From contig JAEZQX010000514.1 of NCBI GenBank assembly GCA_023441105.1, forward strand, positions 1-8,493: a DNA stretch of 8,493 nucleotides, read 5' to 3'. The notes under the pieces were generated by a model. The model searched no databases. It had not been told where the DNA came from and saw only the letters and a list, made by a program, of their open reading frames with translations. Shown piece by piece: positions 1 through 5,970 of this stretch (positions within the stretch are counted from its first letter, which is position 1; each line of letters starts with the position of its first letter). Position numbers and translations under genes: made by a program. The DNA comes from Pseudomonadota bacterium. Its GTDB lineage: Bacteria > Pseudomonadota > Gammaproteobacteria > Burkholderiales > Burkholderiaceae.

Positions 1-476
1 TCGCCTGCCTGCTGCAGGCGCCGGGCGACCGCGCCGATGCGGTGGCCGCTGCGGTAGTGGCGTCCCTGGGCCTGGCGGCGGTCTGCTTCGCAGCCGGCTC
101 GCTGGCGCTCTTCCAACTGGCCGTGCTGCTGGCCGCTGCGCTGGGCGGCGCCGGCCTGTGGCTGTGGCCCAGGCCGCGGATCCACCATGGCTCGGCCGTG
201 ATGGCCGTCGCCGCAGCCGGCTGGCTAACAATCGCGCAGGCCGCCCTGCTGCTGATCGCGGTGCAGCCGCGATCGCTGGCGCTGCTGGCACTGGCCTTCG
301 CCGTCCTGCCGCTGCTGGCACGACGATGGCGCAGCAGCGTCGCCGCCCCGCTCGCCACGGCACTGGCGGCCGGCCTGCTGGCGGGCGGCGCGCTGATGCT
401 GCAGACGGCAGGACCGGAAATCGGCGGCGCGGCCGGCGAAGCAGGCAGCGGCGACCCCGCTTACTATGGCAAGTAG
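1..476 (+). CDS. Polytopic membrane protein, 5' partial, function unknown
   Basis: The reading frame (codons starting at base 3) is already open at the window edge, so the gene begins upstream. The GTG at 42 is an internal possibility only. The visible ~158 residues are very rich in Ala and Leu and contain about four to five hydrophobic stretches. These are separated by short charged turns (for example RPRIHH and ARRWRSS), as in an integral inner-membrane protein. The last stretch is followed by a small Gly/Ala-rich tail ending in DPAYYGK. I recognise no family motif. The stop TAG at 474-476 lies 18 bp before the yceI-like start on the same strand, so the two are probably co-transcribed. In many proteobacteria yceI follows a cytochrome b561 gene, but I do not see the b561 histidine pattern in this fragment. 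Real gene: likely. Function: unknown. Confidence 0.6.
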   Translation, partial: ACLLQAPGDRADAVAAAVVASLGLAAVCFAAGSLALFQLAVLLAAALGGAGLWLWPRPRIHHGSAVMAVAAAGWLTIAQAALLLIAVQPRSLALLALAFAVLPLLARRWRSSVAAPLATALAAGLLAGGALMLQTAGPEIGGAAGEAGSGDPAYYGK

Positions 477-494
477 CAGCATGAGGAGGAGCGC

Positions 495-1145
495 ATGATC
501 CGGAGATCGGCAATTCGAACCCGCGGTGCCGGGCGGGCGCCCCGCTCCCGCCGGCATTTCCTGCTGAGCGCCTGGCTTGCCTGCGCGGCAACGCTGGCCA
601 GCGGTCCGGCGGCGGCACAGCCGGCACGCTTCGAGATCGACCCCGAGCACCTGTCGATCGGTTTTCTCGTCGACCACCTCGGCTATGCCAGGGTGCTGGG
701 ACTGTTTCGCGCCGCCAAGGGCAGCTACACCTACGACGAGAAGACCGGCGCCCTGTCGGACGTGCGCATCGAGGTCGAGACCGCCAGCGTGTTCACCAAC
801 CATCGCAAGCGCGACGACCACCTGAAGGGGCCGGACTTCCTCAACAGCGGCGAGTATCCAAGGATGGTGTTCACCGCCGGCGCCGCGCAGCGCACCGGCG
901 ATCGTGCCTTCGAGATCCCTGGCAACCTCGAGCTGCTGGGCAGGCAACAGCCGATGACGCTGCAGGCATCGGTGAACAAGCTGGCGAAATACGAGCTGGG
1001 GACCTTTCGCAAGCCCTACGTGATGGGCGTGTCGGCGCGCGGCCGCTTCCTGCGCAGCGCCTACGGCATGAGCTACGGCCTGGACAACGGCTGGGTGGGT
1101 GACAGCGTGGAAATCATCATCGAATTCGAGGCGCACCGGCAATGA
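495..1145 (+). CDS. YceI family periplasmic lipid-binding-like protein with Tat-type signal
   Basis: 216 residues. The start ATG is preceded by a strong AGGAGG (484-489) at good spacing. The N-terminus carries a twin-arginine-like motif SRRHFLL (residues 18-24), a hydrophobic stretch (22-35) and a probable cleavage site after ASGPAAA (about residue 41). The mature part, from about residue 45, matches the YceI fold. It opens with FEIDPEHLSIGFLVDHLGYA, has a central HRKRDDHLKGPDFLNSGEYP segment typical of the family (DxHLrsxdFfdvexyP), and ends with a beta strand SVEIIIEFEA. YceI proteins are lipocalin-like barrels, some of which bind isoprenoid lipids in the periplasm. The physiological role is often unclear and the ligand here cannot be read from sequence. 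It follows a membrane protein gene by 18 bp, probably in one operon. The family assignment is firm; Tat rather than Sec export is an inference from the motif. Confidence 0.92.
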   Translation: MIRRSAIRTRGAGRAPRSRRHFLLSAWLACAATLASGPAAAQPARFEIDPEHLSIGFLVDHLGYARVLGLFRAAKGSYTYDEKTGALSDVRIEVETASVFTNHRKRDDHLKGPDFLNSGEYPRMVFTAGAAQRTGDRAFEIPGNLELLGRQQPMTLQASVNKLAKYELGTFRKPYVMGVSARGRFLRSAYGMSYGLDNGWVGDSVEIIIEFEAHRQ

Positions 1146-1158
1146 GCCGCTGCGCTCG

Positions 1159-1181
1159 CCTGCACCCCCGCCTAGTGCAGG
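1159..1181. terminator. Inverted repeat between convergent gene ends, possible terminator
   Basis: Perfect 7-bp arms CCTGCAC (1159-1165) and GTGCAGG (1175-1181) enclose a 9-base loop. They lie just after the yceI-like stop (1145) and over the stop codon of the minus-strand small gene (1172-1174). The position suits a bidirectional transcription stop. There is no T-tract on either side, so intrinsic termination would be weak. Confidence 0.35.
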
Positions 1182-1345
1182 TCGGGGTCCGCAACCGGCT
1201 TGGAGTGCCCCGCATCGCCGGCGGCCTTCCCGAGCCGGTTCGCCTTGCGCTGCTTCAACCAGCGCGGCAGCAGGAACCAGGCGATGGCAAAGACGAGTAT
1301 CGCCAGGTAGACCACCACCGATACGAGCCCGTCGGACTGCTCCAT
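1172..1345 (-). CDS. Small single-span membrane protein, 57 residues, unknown function
   Basis: Minus-strand ORF from ATG (1345-1343) to TAG (1174-1172). A GAGGGG ribosome-binding site (1356-1351) sits five bases before the ATG. The product has a short acidic N-terminus (MEQSDG), one hydrophobic span at residues 7-25 (VSVVVYLAILVFAIAWFLL), a basic segment (RWLKQRKANRLGK) and a polar tail ending DPDLH. By the positive-inside rule the tail should be cytoplasmic. The same reading frame stays open far upstream, antisense to ligD, which is common in GC-rich DNA. The start is therefore set by the ribosome-binding site and by where membrane-protein-like sequence begins. It is convergent with the yceI-like gene and divergent from ligD, sharing a 117-bp control region with ligD. 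I recognise no named family. The composition and start signal make it credible as a real gene. Confidence 0.65.
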   Translation of the reverse strand: MEQSDGLVSVVVYLAILVFAIAWFLLPRWLKQRKANRLGKAAGDAGHSKPVADPDLH

Positions 1346-1393
1346 CTCATCCCCTCGACATGAGCACCGCTTACGCGCCTGCCGCAAAGATAG

Positions 1394-1413
1394 CGCAGTT
1401 TGCGCAACTTGCG
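1394..1413. promoter_or_regulatory. 20-bp dyad, candidate operator
   Basis: CGCAGTTTGCGCAACTTGCG is an imperfect palindrome: CGCA, two mismatched bases, TTGC, then GCAA, two mismatched bases, TGCG. Eight of ten base pairs are symmetric. It also reads as two 9-bp direct repeats (GCGCAGTTT at 1393-1401, GCGCAACTT at 1402-1410; 7 of 9 identical). Its centre (1403.5) is nearly equidistant from the start codons at 1345 (minus) and 1463 (plus), where an operator controlling both genes would lie. The binding protein is unknown. Confidence 0.45.
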
Positions 1414-1444
1414 TGCCCACGCCGCCTGTCGTCGCTGGGCACGC
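1411..1444. promoter_or_regulatory. 9-bp perfect inverted repeat in ligD leader
   Basis: GCGTGCCCA (1411-1419) and TGGGCACGC (1436-1444) are exact reverse complements around a 16-base spacer, ending 18 bases before the ligD ATG. As RNA it would fold into a stable GC-rich stem in the ligD 5' leader, leaving the start region single-stranded. As DNA it could be a second protein-binding site. It overlaps the upstream dyad by three bases. There is no T-tract after it, so it is not a standard terminator. Confidence 0.45.
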
Positions 1445-1462
1445 TCCCTGCAGGCTGCGCGC

Positions 1463-4114
1463 ATGCCTGAAGCTCGCCGACCGGCCGAGGAACCGCTGTC
1501 GCGCTACAAGCAGAAGCGCGACTTCGACATCACGCCGGAACCGCCCGCCGAGCTGCCGAGGGCGGCGCGCAAGCGCCGCAAGGCCCTGTCCTTCGTGATC
1601 CAGAAGCACTGGGCGCGGCGGCTGCACTACGACTTCCGCCTCGAGGCGAACGGCGTGATGCTCAGCTGGGCAGTACCGCGCGGGCCCAGTTTCGATCCCG
1701 CCGAAAAGCGGATGGCGGTGCATGTCGAGGACCATCCCATCTCGTATAACAGCTTCGAAGGGACGATCCCCGCCAGGCAGTACGGTGCCGGCAACGTGAT
1801 CATCTGGGACCGCGGCACCTGGGAGCCGCAAGGCGATCCGGACGAAGGCATGCGCGACGGCAAGCTGGTCTTCCGGCTGCACGGCGAGAAGCTCGCCGGC
1901 CTGTGGGAGCTGATCCGGATCTCCAAGCCGGAGGCGAAGCAGGACCAGTGGATGCTGTTCAAGAAGCGCGATGAATGGGCCCGCCCGCAGGCGGAGTACG
2001 ACGTCATCGCGGCGCTGCCCGACAGCGTGGTCGAGCGGCCGCTCGGACCGATCGAGGAACGCGAGCCGCGAGGCGCACCGCCCGCGGACCGCGGACTGGC
2101 CGATGAGCGGGAGCCCCGCGGCGAAGCGCCCCCGGACCTCGCGCAGGCGGTCGCCGTGAAGAGCCTGCCGGCCAGGTTGGCACCCCAGCTCGCCAGCCTG
2201 TCGGTCAGCCCGCCCACCGGGCCGGGCTGGCTGGTCGAGCCGAAGTTCGACGGCTACCGCATCCTCGCCCGGGTCGATGCCGGCGGCGTGCGGCTGTTCA
2301 CCCGCAACGGCCACGACTGGACCGACAAGATGAAGAGCCTGGCCGCTGCCGTGGCGGCGCTGGGCGCGCGCCGCAGCTGGCTCGACGGCGAGATCGTGGT
2401 GCTGGACGACAAGGGCGTGCCCGACTTCAATGCCCTGCAGAACGCGCTCGGCAGCGCGCGCAGCGACGCCATCGTCTATTTCGCCTTCGACGCGCCATAC
2501 TTCGACGGCCAGGACCTGCGCAAGGTGCCGCTGGCGTCGCGGCGCGCCCTGCTGCGCCGGCTGTTCGACGCGCACGGCGGCAGCCGCGTGCGCTACAGCC
2601 AGGACTTCGAGGCGCCGGCGGCGCAGATGCTCGAGGCGGCCTGCCGCATGGGCATGGAAGGCGTCATCGCCAAGCGCGTCGATGCGCCCTACGTCTCGGC
2701 TCGCAGCGAGAGCTGGCTCAAGCTCAAGTGCTCGCTGCGCCAGGAGTTCGTCGTGTGCGGCTTCACCGACCGCAGCGGCGCCCGCGGCGAGGTCGGCAGC
2801 CTGCTGCTCGGGTACCACGAGGATGGCCGGCTGCGCTATGCCGGCAGCGTCGGCACCGGCTGGGATGCCAGGACCGGGCGCAGCCTGCACCGGCAGCTGG
2901 CCGAACTGGAGGTGCCCGAGCCGGCGCTCGATCCCGCCAGCGTCAAGCCGGGCCGCTGGTCACGCCGGGCCGCCGGCAGCGAGCGCTGGATCAGGCCGGA
3001 GCTGGTGGCCGAAGTGGCGTTCACCGAATGGACCGCGGACGGCCACGTCCGGCATCCGACCTTCCGCGGGCTGCGCAGCGACAAGCCGCCGGCCGATATC
3101 GTCCGCGAGCAAGCCCTGGGGCCGGCCGGTCCCGCGCCCGGCGCGCCGTCCGGCGGCAGGTCGGCAGCCGGCAAGGCCGGCGCCGGCGCGTCGCCGGTCA
3201 GGATCAGCAACCCGGAACGGGTCATCGACCCGGCCAGCGGCATCCGCAAGGTCGACCTGGTGCGCTACTACGAAAGCGTCGCCGACTGGATCCTGCCGCA
3301 CCTGGCCAACCGGCCGGTTTCCCTGGTGCGGGCGCCCGAAGGCATCACCGGCGAACTGTTCTTCCAGAAGCACCCCGAGACGCGCATGCCGGGCATGACC
3401 ATCCTCGACCCGGCGCTGTGGCCCGGCCATGGCGCGCTGCTGGCGGTCGACGATGTCGACGCCCTCCTGTCGGCGGCGCAGATGAACACCATCGAATTCC
3501 ATACCTGGAACTCGCTGGCAGGCGCCATCGACGATCCCGACCGGATGATCTTCGACCTCGATCCCGGCGAGGGCGTGAGCTGGGCCCATCTGCAGGAGGC
3601 GGCGATCCTGATGAAGGGACTGCTGGAAGAGCTGAAGCTGCAGAGCTGGCTCAAGACCAGCGGCGGCAAGGGCCTGCACGTCGTGGTGCCGCTGATCCCG
3701 AAGCTCGACTACAGCATCGTGAAGGCCTTCTCGCAGGCGGTCGTGCAGCATCTCGCGCGGACGATCCCCTCGCGCTTCGTCGCGGTCAGCGGCGGTTCGA
3801 ACCGGGTCGGTCGCATCTTCGTCGACTACATCCGCAACGGCCACGGCCAGACCACCGTGGCGGCATTTTCGGCCCGTTCACGCCCCGGCATGGGCGTCTC
3901 GATACCGGTCGCGTGGGAGCAACTGATGTCGCTCAAAAGCGGCGCGCAGTGGACGGTGCGCACTGCCCGCGAGTACCTTAGCTTCCAGAAGGACGACCCG
4001 TGGACGGCCTATTGGAGCTGCCAGCAGGGCCTGGAAGACGCCATGTCGATCCTCGGCTTCGAGCCGCAAGGCGTGCAACGTTCGGCCCGGTCCCGGCGAT
4101 CCCGCGGCTCCTGA
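1463..4114 (+). CDS. ligD: LigD, multifunctional NHEJ DNA ligase (phosphoesterase-ligase-polymerase)
   Basis: 883 residues from ATG 1463; the usual length is about 800-900. The domain order is that of Pseudomonas LigD. (1) 3'-phosphoesterase, about residues 44-170: QKHWARRLHYDFRLE with H49, H55, D57 and R59, then VHVEDHP with H91 and Y95. These align with P. aeruginosa LigD H42, H48, D50, R52, H84 and Y88 at a constant offset of 7. (2) ATP-dependent ligase, about 230-552: motif I EPKFDGYR with adenylated K261, LDGEIV with E310, EGVIAKR with E399, and WLKLK with K420/K422. (3) Archaeo-eukaryotic-primase-type polymerase, about 580-860: DLDP with D698/D700, SGGKGLH with H739, and FVDY with D788. 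All catalytic residues checked are present except that Arg (R73) replaces the expected Lys in AVPKGPS. A longer TTG start (1400) would lie inside the upstream dyad and adds non-conserved sequence. ku follows 57 bp downstream; the two act together at double-strand breaks. Confidence 0.96.
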   Translation: MPEARRPAEEPLSRYKQKRDFDITPEPPAELPRAARKRRKALSFVIQKHWARRLHYDFRLEANGVMLSWAVPRGPSFDPAEKRMAVHVEDHPISYNSFEGTIPARQYGAGNVIIWDRGTWEPQGDPDEGMRDGKLVFRLHGEKLAGLWELIRISKPEAKQDQWMLFKKRDEWARPQAEYDVIAALPDSVVERPLGPIEEREPRGAPPADRGLADEREPRGEAPPDLAQAVAVKSLPARLAPQLASLSVSPPTGPGWLVEPKFDGYRILARVDAGGVRLFTRNGHDWTDKMKSLAAAVAALGARRSWLDGEIVVLDDKGVPDFNALQNALGSARSDAIVYFAFDAPYFDGQDLRKVPLASRRALLRRLFDAHGGSRVRYSQDFEAPAAQMLEAACRMGMEGVIAKRVDAPYVSARSESWLKLKCSLRQEFVVCGFTDRSGARGEVGSLLLGYHEDGRLRYAGSVGTGWDARTGRSLHRQLAELEVPEPALDPASVKPGRWSRRAAGSERWIRPELVAEVAFTEWTADGHVRHPTFRGLRSDKPPADIVREQALGPAGPAPGAPSGGRSAAGKAGAGASPVRISNPERVIDPASGIRKVDLVRYYESVADWILPHLANRPVSLVRAPEGITGELFFQKHPETRMPGMTILDPALWPGHGALLAVDDVDALLSAAQMNTIEFHTWNSLAGAIDDPDRMIFDLDPGEGVSWAHLQEAAILMKGLLEELKLQSWLKTSGGKGLHVVVPLIPKLDYSIVKAFSQAVVQHLARTIPSRFVAVSGGSNRVGRIFVDYIRNGHGQTTVAAFSARSRPGMGVSIPVAWEQLMSLKSGAQWTVRTAREYLSFQKDDPWTAYWSCQQGLEDAMSILGFEPQGVQRSARSRRSRGS
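2057..2122 (+). repeat. Short internal duplication in the LigD phosphoesterase-ligase linker
   Basis: The motif EREPRG occurs twice in the linker between the phosphoesterase and ligase domains, at residues 199-204 and 215-220 (48 bases apart). Each copy is followed by a similar APP-D element. The surrounding residues are charged and Pro/Gly-rich, so this is probably a flexible spacer. The DNA copies have diverged at third positions, so the duplication is not recent. Confidence 0.5.
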
Positions 4115-4171
4115 ACCTGGTGTAGATTAGGCTCCCGCCGAGCCGTTGGATCACTTCCCCGGAGACTTCCC

Positions 4172-5110
4172 ATGGCCGCACGTTCCATTGCATCCCTGTC
4201 GCTGAGCTTCGGTCTGGTGTCGATACCGGTCAAGCTCTATTCGGCCACCGAAAGCGCCGCCACCGTCCGCTTCAACCTGCTCTCCAAGGACGGAGCGCGG
4301 CTCAAGCAGCAGTACGTGTCGGAGAAGGACCAGAAGGTGGTCGAGCGGGCCGAGATGGTCAAGGGCTACGAGTTCGAGAAGGACCGCTACGTGCTCTTCA
4401 GCGCCGACGAGCTGAAGGCGCTGCAGGAAAGCGCGTCGCACACCATCGACATCGTCGCCTTCATTCCGGAGAAGGCGGTGGATCCCGTCTTCTACGACAA
4501 GGCCTACTTCCTCGCGCCCGACAAGCGCGGCGGCAAGCCCTACACCCTGCTGATGGAGGCCATGCGCAAGAGCAAGCGCTGCGCCCTCGCCAAATGGGCC
4601 TGGAAGGGCAAGCAGTACGTGGTGCAGGTGCGGCCGGCCGAGGACGGATTGGTCCTGCAGCAGCTGCTCTATGCCGACGAAGTGCGCTCGCTCAAGGAAC
4701 TCGACATCGAGAAGGTGTCGGTCTCGGACAGCGAGCTCAACCTCGCCCTGCAGTTCATCGAGCAGATCTCGCAGGACAACTACGATCCCGCGCAGTTCGA
4801 GGACGAGGAGAAGAAGCGCATCCTTGCGGCCATCGACGAGAAGATCGCCGGCAAGCAGATCGTCGCCACCGAGGAGCCCGAGCCCGCCGCCGGCGGCCAG
4901 GTCATCGACCTGATGGAGGCACTGCGCGCGAGCCTTGCGCAGCGCGAACAGAAGGCCAAGCCGGCCGCCAAGGCCCGCGCCGCGGCGCCGGCGGTGGAAG
5001 AGGAAGAGCTGGCCGCCACCGGCACCGGAGATCGTGAACGCAAGGGCGTGCGTCGCGCCGCCAAGCCCAAGGAGGCGGCTGCCCCGGCACGCGTACGAGC
5101 GAGGAAGTGA
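4172..5110 (+). CDS. ku: Ku, DNA end-binding protein of bacterial NHEJ
   Basis: 312 residues; ATG with GGAGA (4161-4165) seven bases upstream. Bacterial Ku forms a homodimeric ring that threads onto double-strand ends and recruits LigD. The N-terminus reads ARSIASLSLSFGLVSIPVKLYSAT, the characteristic Ku opening. The beta-barrel/bridge core continues to about residue 200 with YEFEKDRYVLFSADEL, TIDIVAFIPEKAVDPVFYDKAYFL (split here as two conserved stretches, 91-100 and 101-114) and ELNLALQFIEQ. A short conserved element VIDLMEALRASL (244-255) follows. The last ~55 residues form an extended low-complexity tail rich in Lys, Arg and Ala (AKPAAKARA, VRRAAKPKEA, ARVRARK) with an acidic patch EEEE. 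Basic tails of this kind in other bacterial Ku proteins are linked to DNA binding and threading. The gene is 57 bp after ligD, and its TGA overlaps the GTG of the next gene. Confidence 0.96.
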   Translation: MAARSIASLSLSFGLVSIPVKLYSATESAATVRFNLLSKDGARLKQQYVSEKDQKVVERAEMVKGYEFEKDRYVLFSADELKALQESASHTIDIVAFIPEKAVDPVFYDKAYFLAPDKRGGKPYTLLMEAMRKSKRCALAKWAWKGKQYVVQVRPAEDGLVLQQLLYADEVRSLKELDIEKVSVSDSELNLALQFIEQISQDNYDPAQFEDEEKKRILAAIDEKIAGKQIVATEEPEPAAGGQVIDLMEALRASLAQREQKAKPAAKARAAAPAVEEEELAATGTGDRERKGVRRAAKPKEAAAPARVRARK

Positions 5111-5949
5111 CGACCAGGCCCGAGCTGCAGACGCCCTACACCGTGCGCAGCATCCGCGAGATGCTGGGTTTGTCGCGGACGATGCTGGCCGGCTTCATCG
5201 ATGCCGGCTTCGTGCAGCCGACCCGTGGCGCCCGCAACGAATATCGCTTCACCTTCCAGGACGTGGTCCTGCTGCGCACGGCGCAAAGCCTGCACGCGGC
5301 CCGCATCCCGCCGCGCAAGATCCTGCGTTCGCTCAAGCGGCTCAAGGCCGCCCTTCCCCGTGAGCTGCCGCTCACCGGCTTGCGCATCACCGCCGTCGGC
5401 AACGACATCGCCGTGCGCAACGGCAGCACCCAGTGGGAAGCGGAATCGGGCCAGCTGCTGATGGACTTCGAGGTCGCGCCGGTACGCGGCGCGGTGGCCA
5501 TCCTGCAGCACGCGCCTGCCGCTGCGCCGTCGCCGCGCGACGCCGACGAATGGTTCGCCCGCGCCGAGGAGCTCGAGGAGTCGGAGGCTCATGCCGAAGC
5601 CGAAGCGGCCTATCGGCGCGCGCTGCAACTCGCACCCGACCATGCCGACGCCTGGCTGAACCTGGGCGCCATGCTGTGCGAAGCGCACCGCTGCGAGGAG
5701 GCGGTGGCACTCTACGACCAGGCGCTGCTGCATTGTCCCGACGAGCCGCTGCTGCACTTCAATCGCGCCATCGCGCTGGAGGACCAGGGCCGTCACCGCG
5801 AGGCGATCGCCGGCTACGAAGCCTGCCTGCGGCTGGCACCGGACCTGGCCGATGCCCATTTCAACGCGGCACGGCTGCACGAGCAGGCAGGCAACGCGCA
5901 GCGGGCGGTGCGCCACTTCAGCGCCTATCGGCGCCTGCAACGGCACTAG
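5107..5949 (+). CDS. MerR-like HTH/tetratricopeptide repeat fusion, translationally coupled to ku
   Basis: 280 residues from GTG 5107, which shares GTGA with the ku stop. GAGGA (5101-5105) is only one base from the GTG, so translation probably depends on coupling with ku. The next in-frame ATG (5161) would remove the first helix of the DNA-binding domain. Residues 11-80 look like a MerR-type winged helix: YTVRSIREMLGLSR, FIDAGFVQPTRGARNEYRF as the recognition helix and wing, then FQDVVLLRTAQSL and a second basic helical segment PPRKILRSLKRLK. Residues 88-135 are probably beta strands. Residues 145-280 hold four TPR units (about 145-180, 181-214, 215-248, 249-280), with WLNLGAMLCEAHRCEEAVALY as the clearest (split 183-203). 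The TPRs end at the C-terminus, suggesting a protein-binding platform. No enzyme motif is seen. A regulator or accessory factor of the NHEJ operon is a plausible inference; the biochemical function is unknown. Confidence 0.85.
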   Translation: MTTRPELQTPYTVRSIREMLGLSRTMLAGFIDAGFVQPTRGARNEYRFTFQDVVLLRTAQSLHAARIPPRKILRSLKRLKAALPRELPLTGLRITAVGNDIAVRNGSTQWEAESGQLLMDFEVAPVRGAVAILQHAPAAAPSPRDADEWFARAEELEESEAHAEAEAAYRRALQLAPDHADAWLNLGAMLCEAHRCEEAVALYDQALLHCPDEPLLHFNRAIALEDQGRHREAIAGYEACLRLAPDLADAHFNAARLHEQAGNAQRAVRHFSAYRRLQRH

Positions 5950-5954
5950 GCGCC
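5930..5954. terminator. Inverted repeat at convergent gene junction, possible terminator
   Basis: GGCGCCT (5930-5936) pairs with AGGCGCC (5948-5954), with one further G-T wobble inward, around a loop of about 9 bases. It spans the stop of the HTH/TPR gene (5949) and sits 16 bp from the end of the convergent methyltransferase gene (5971). There is no T-tract. It may block read-through in both directions, but GGCGCC is itself palindromic and common in DNA this GC-rich, so chance is possible. Confidence 0.3.
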
Positions 5955-5970
5955 AGGCTCCAGCGGCGGC

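Larger units (their letters stand above)
1346..1462. promoter_or_regulatory. Divergent intergenic region between small membrane gene and ligD
   Basis: These 117 bp separate two divergently read start codons and must hold the promoters for both directions. I could not find a convincing -35/-10 pair on either strand. The structure visible is the minus-strand GAGGGG ribosome-binding site (1356-1351), a 20-bp dyad at 1394-1413 and a 9-bp inverted repeat at 1411-1444. No strong Shine-Dalgarno sequence precedes the ligD ATG at 1463; only a weak AGG at 1453-1455. Confidence 0.6.

Noticed and set aside
225..1142. Minus-strand open frame opposite the membrane protein and yceI-like genes
   Set aside because: It is a shadow of two plus-strand genes with signal peptide, membrane spans and family motifs; no motif appears in the minus product.
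1400..1462. Upstream in-frame TTG (1400) as the ligD start
   Set aside because: It lies inside the 1394-1413 dyad, and the extra 21 residues are Arg/Ala-rich with no resemblance to LigD N-termini. ATG 1463 puts the phosphoesterase residues at a constant offset from P. aeruginosa LigD.
1346..2890. Long minus-strand open frame running from inside ligD into the small membrane gene
   Set aside because: The part antisense to ligD has the low-complexity composition typical of GC-rich shadows and no family motif. Only the last 57 codons look like a protein.
4105..4145. CGGCTC / GAGCCG inverted repeat after the ligD stop as a terminator
   Set aside because: The arms are only 6 bp with a 29-base separation and no T-tract, and the downstream ku gene is expected to be in the same transcript.
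4115..4171. Possible ku promoter with a TAGATT -10-like element at 4123-4128
   Set aside because: Only four of six bases match the consensus and no -35 element is found about 17 bp upstream. Co-transcription with ligD is simpler.
4780..5946. Long minus-strand open frame antisense to ku and the HTH/TPR gene
   Set aside because: It is antisense to two well-supported genes, and its translation is Arg/Gly/Ala-rich with no recognisable motif.
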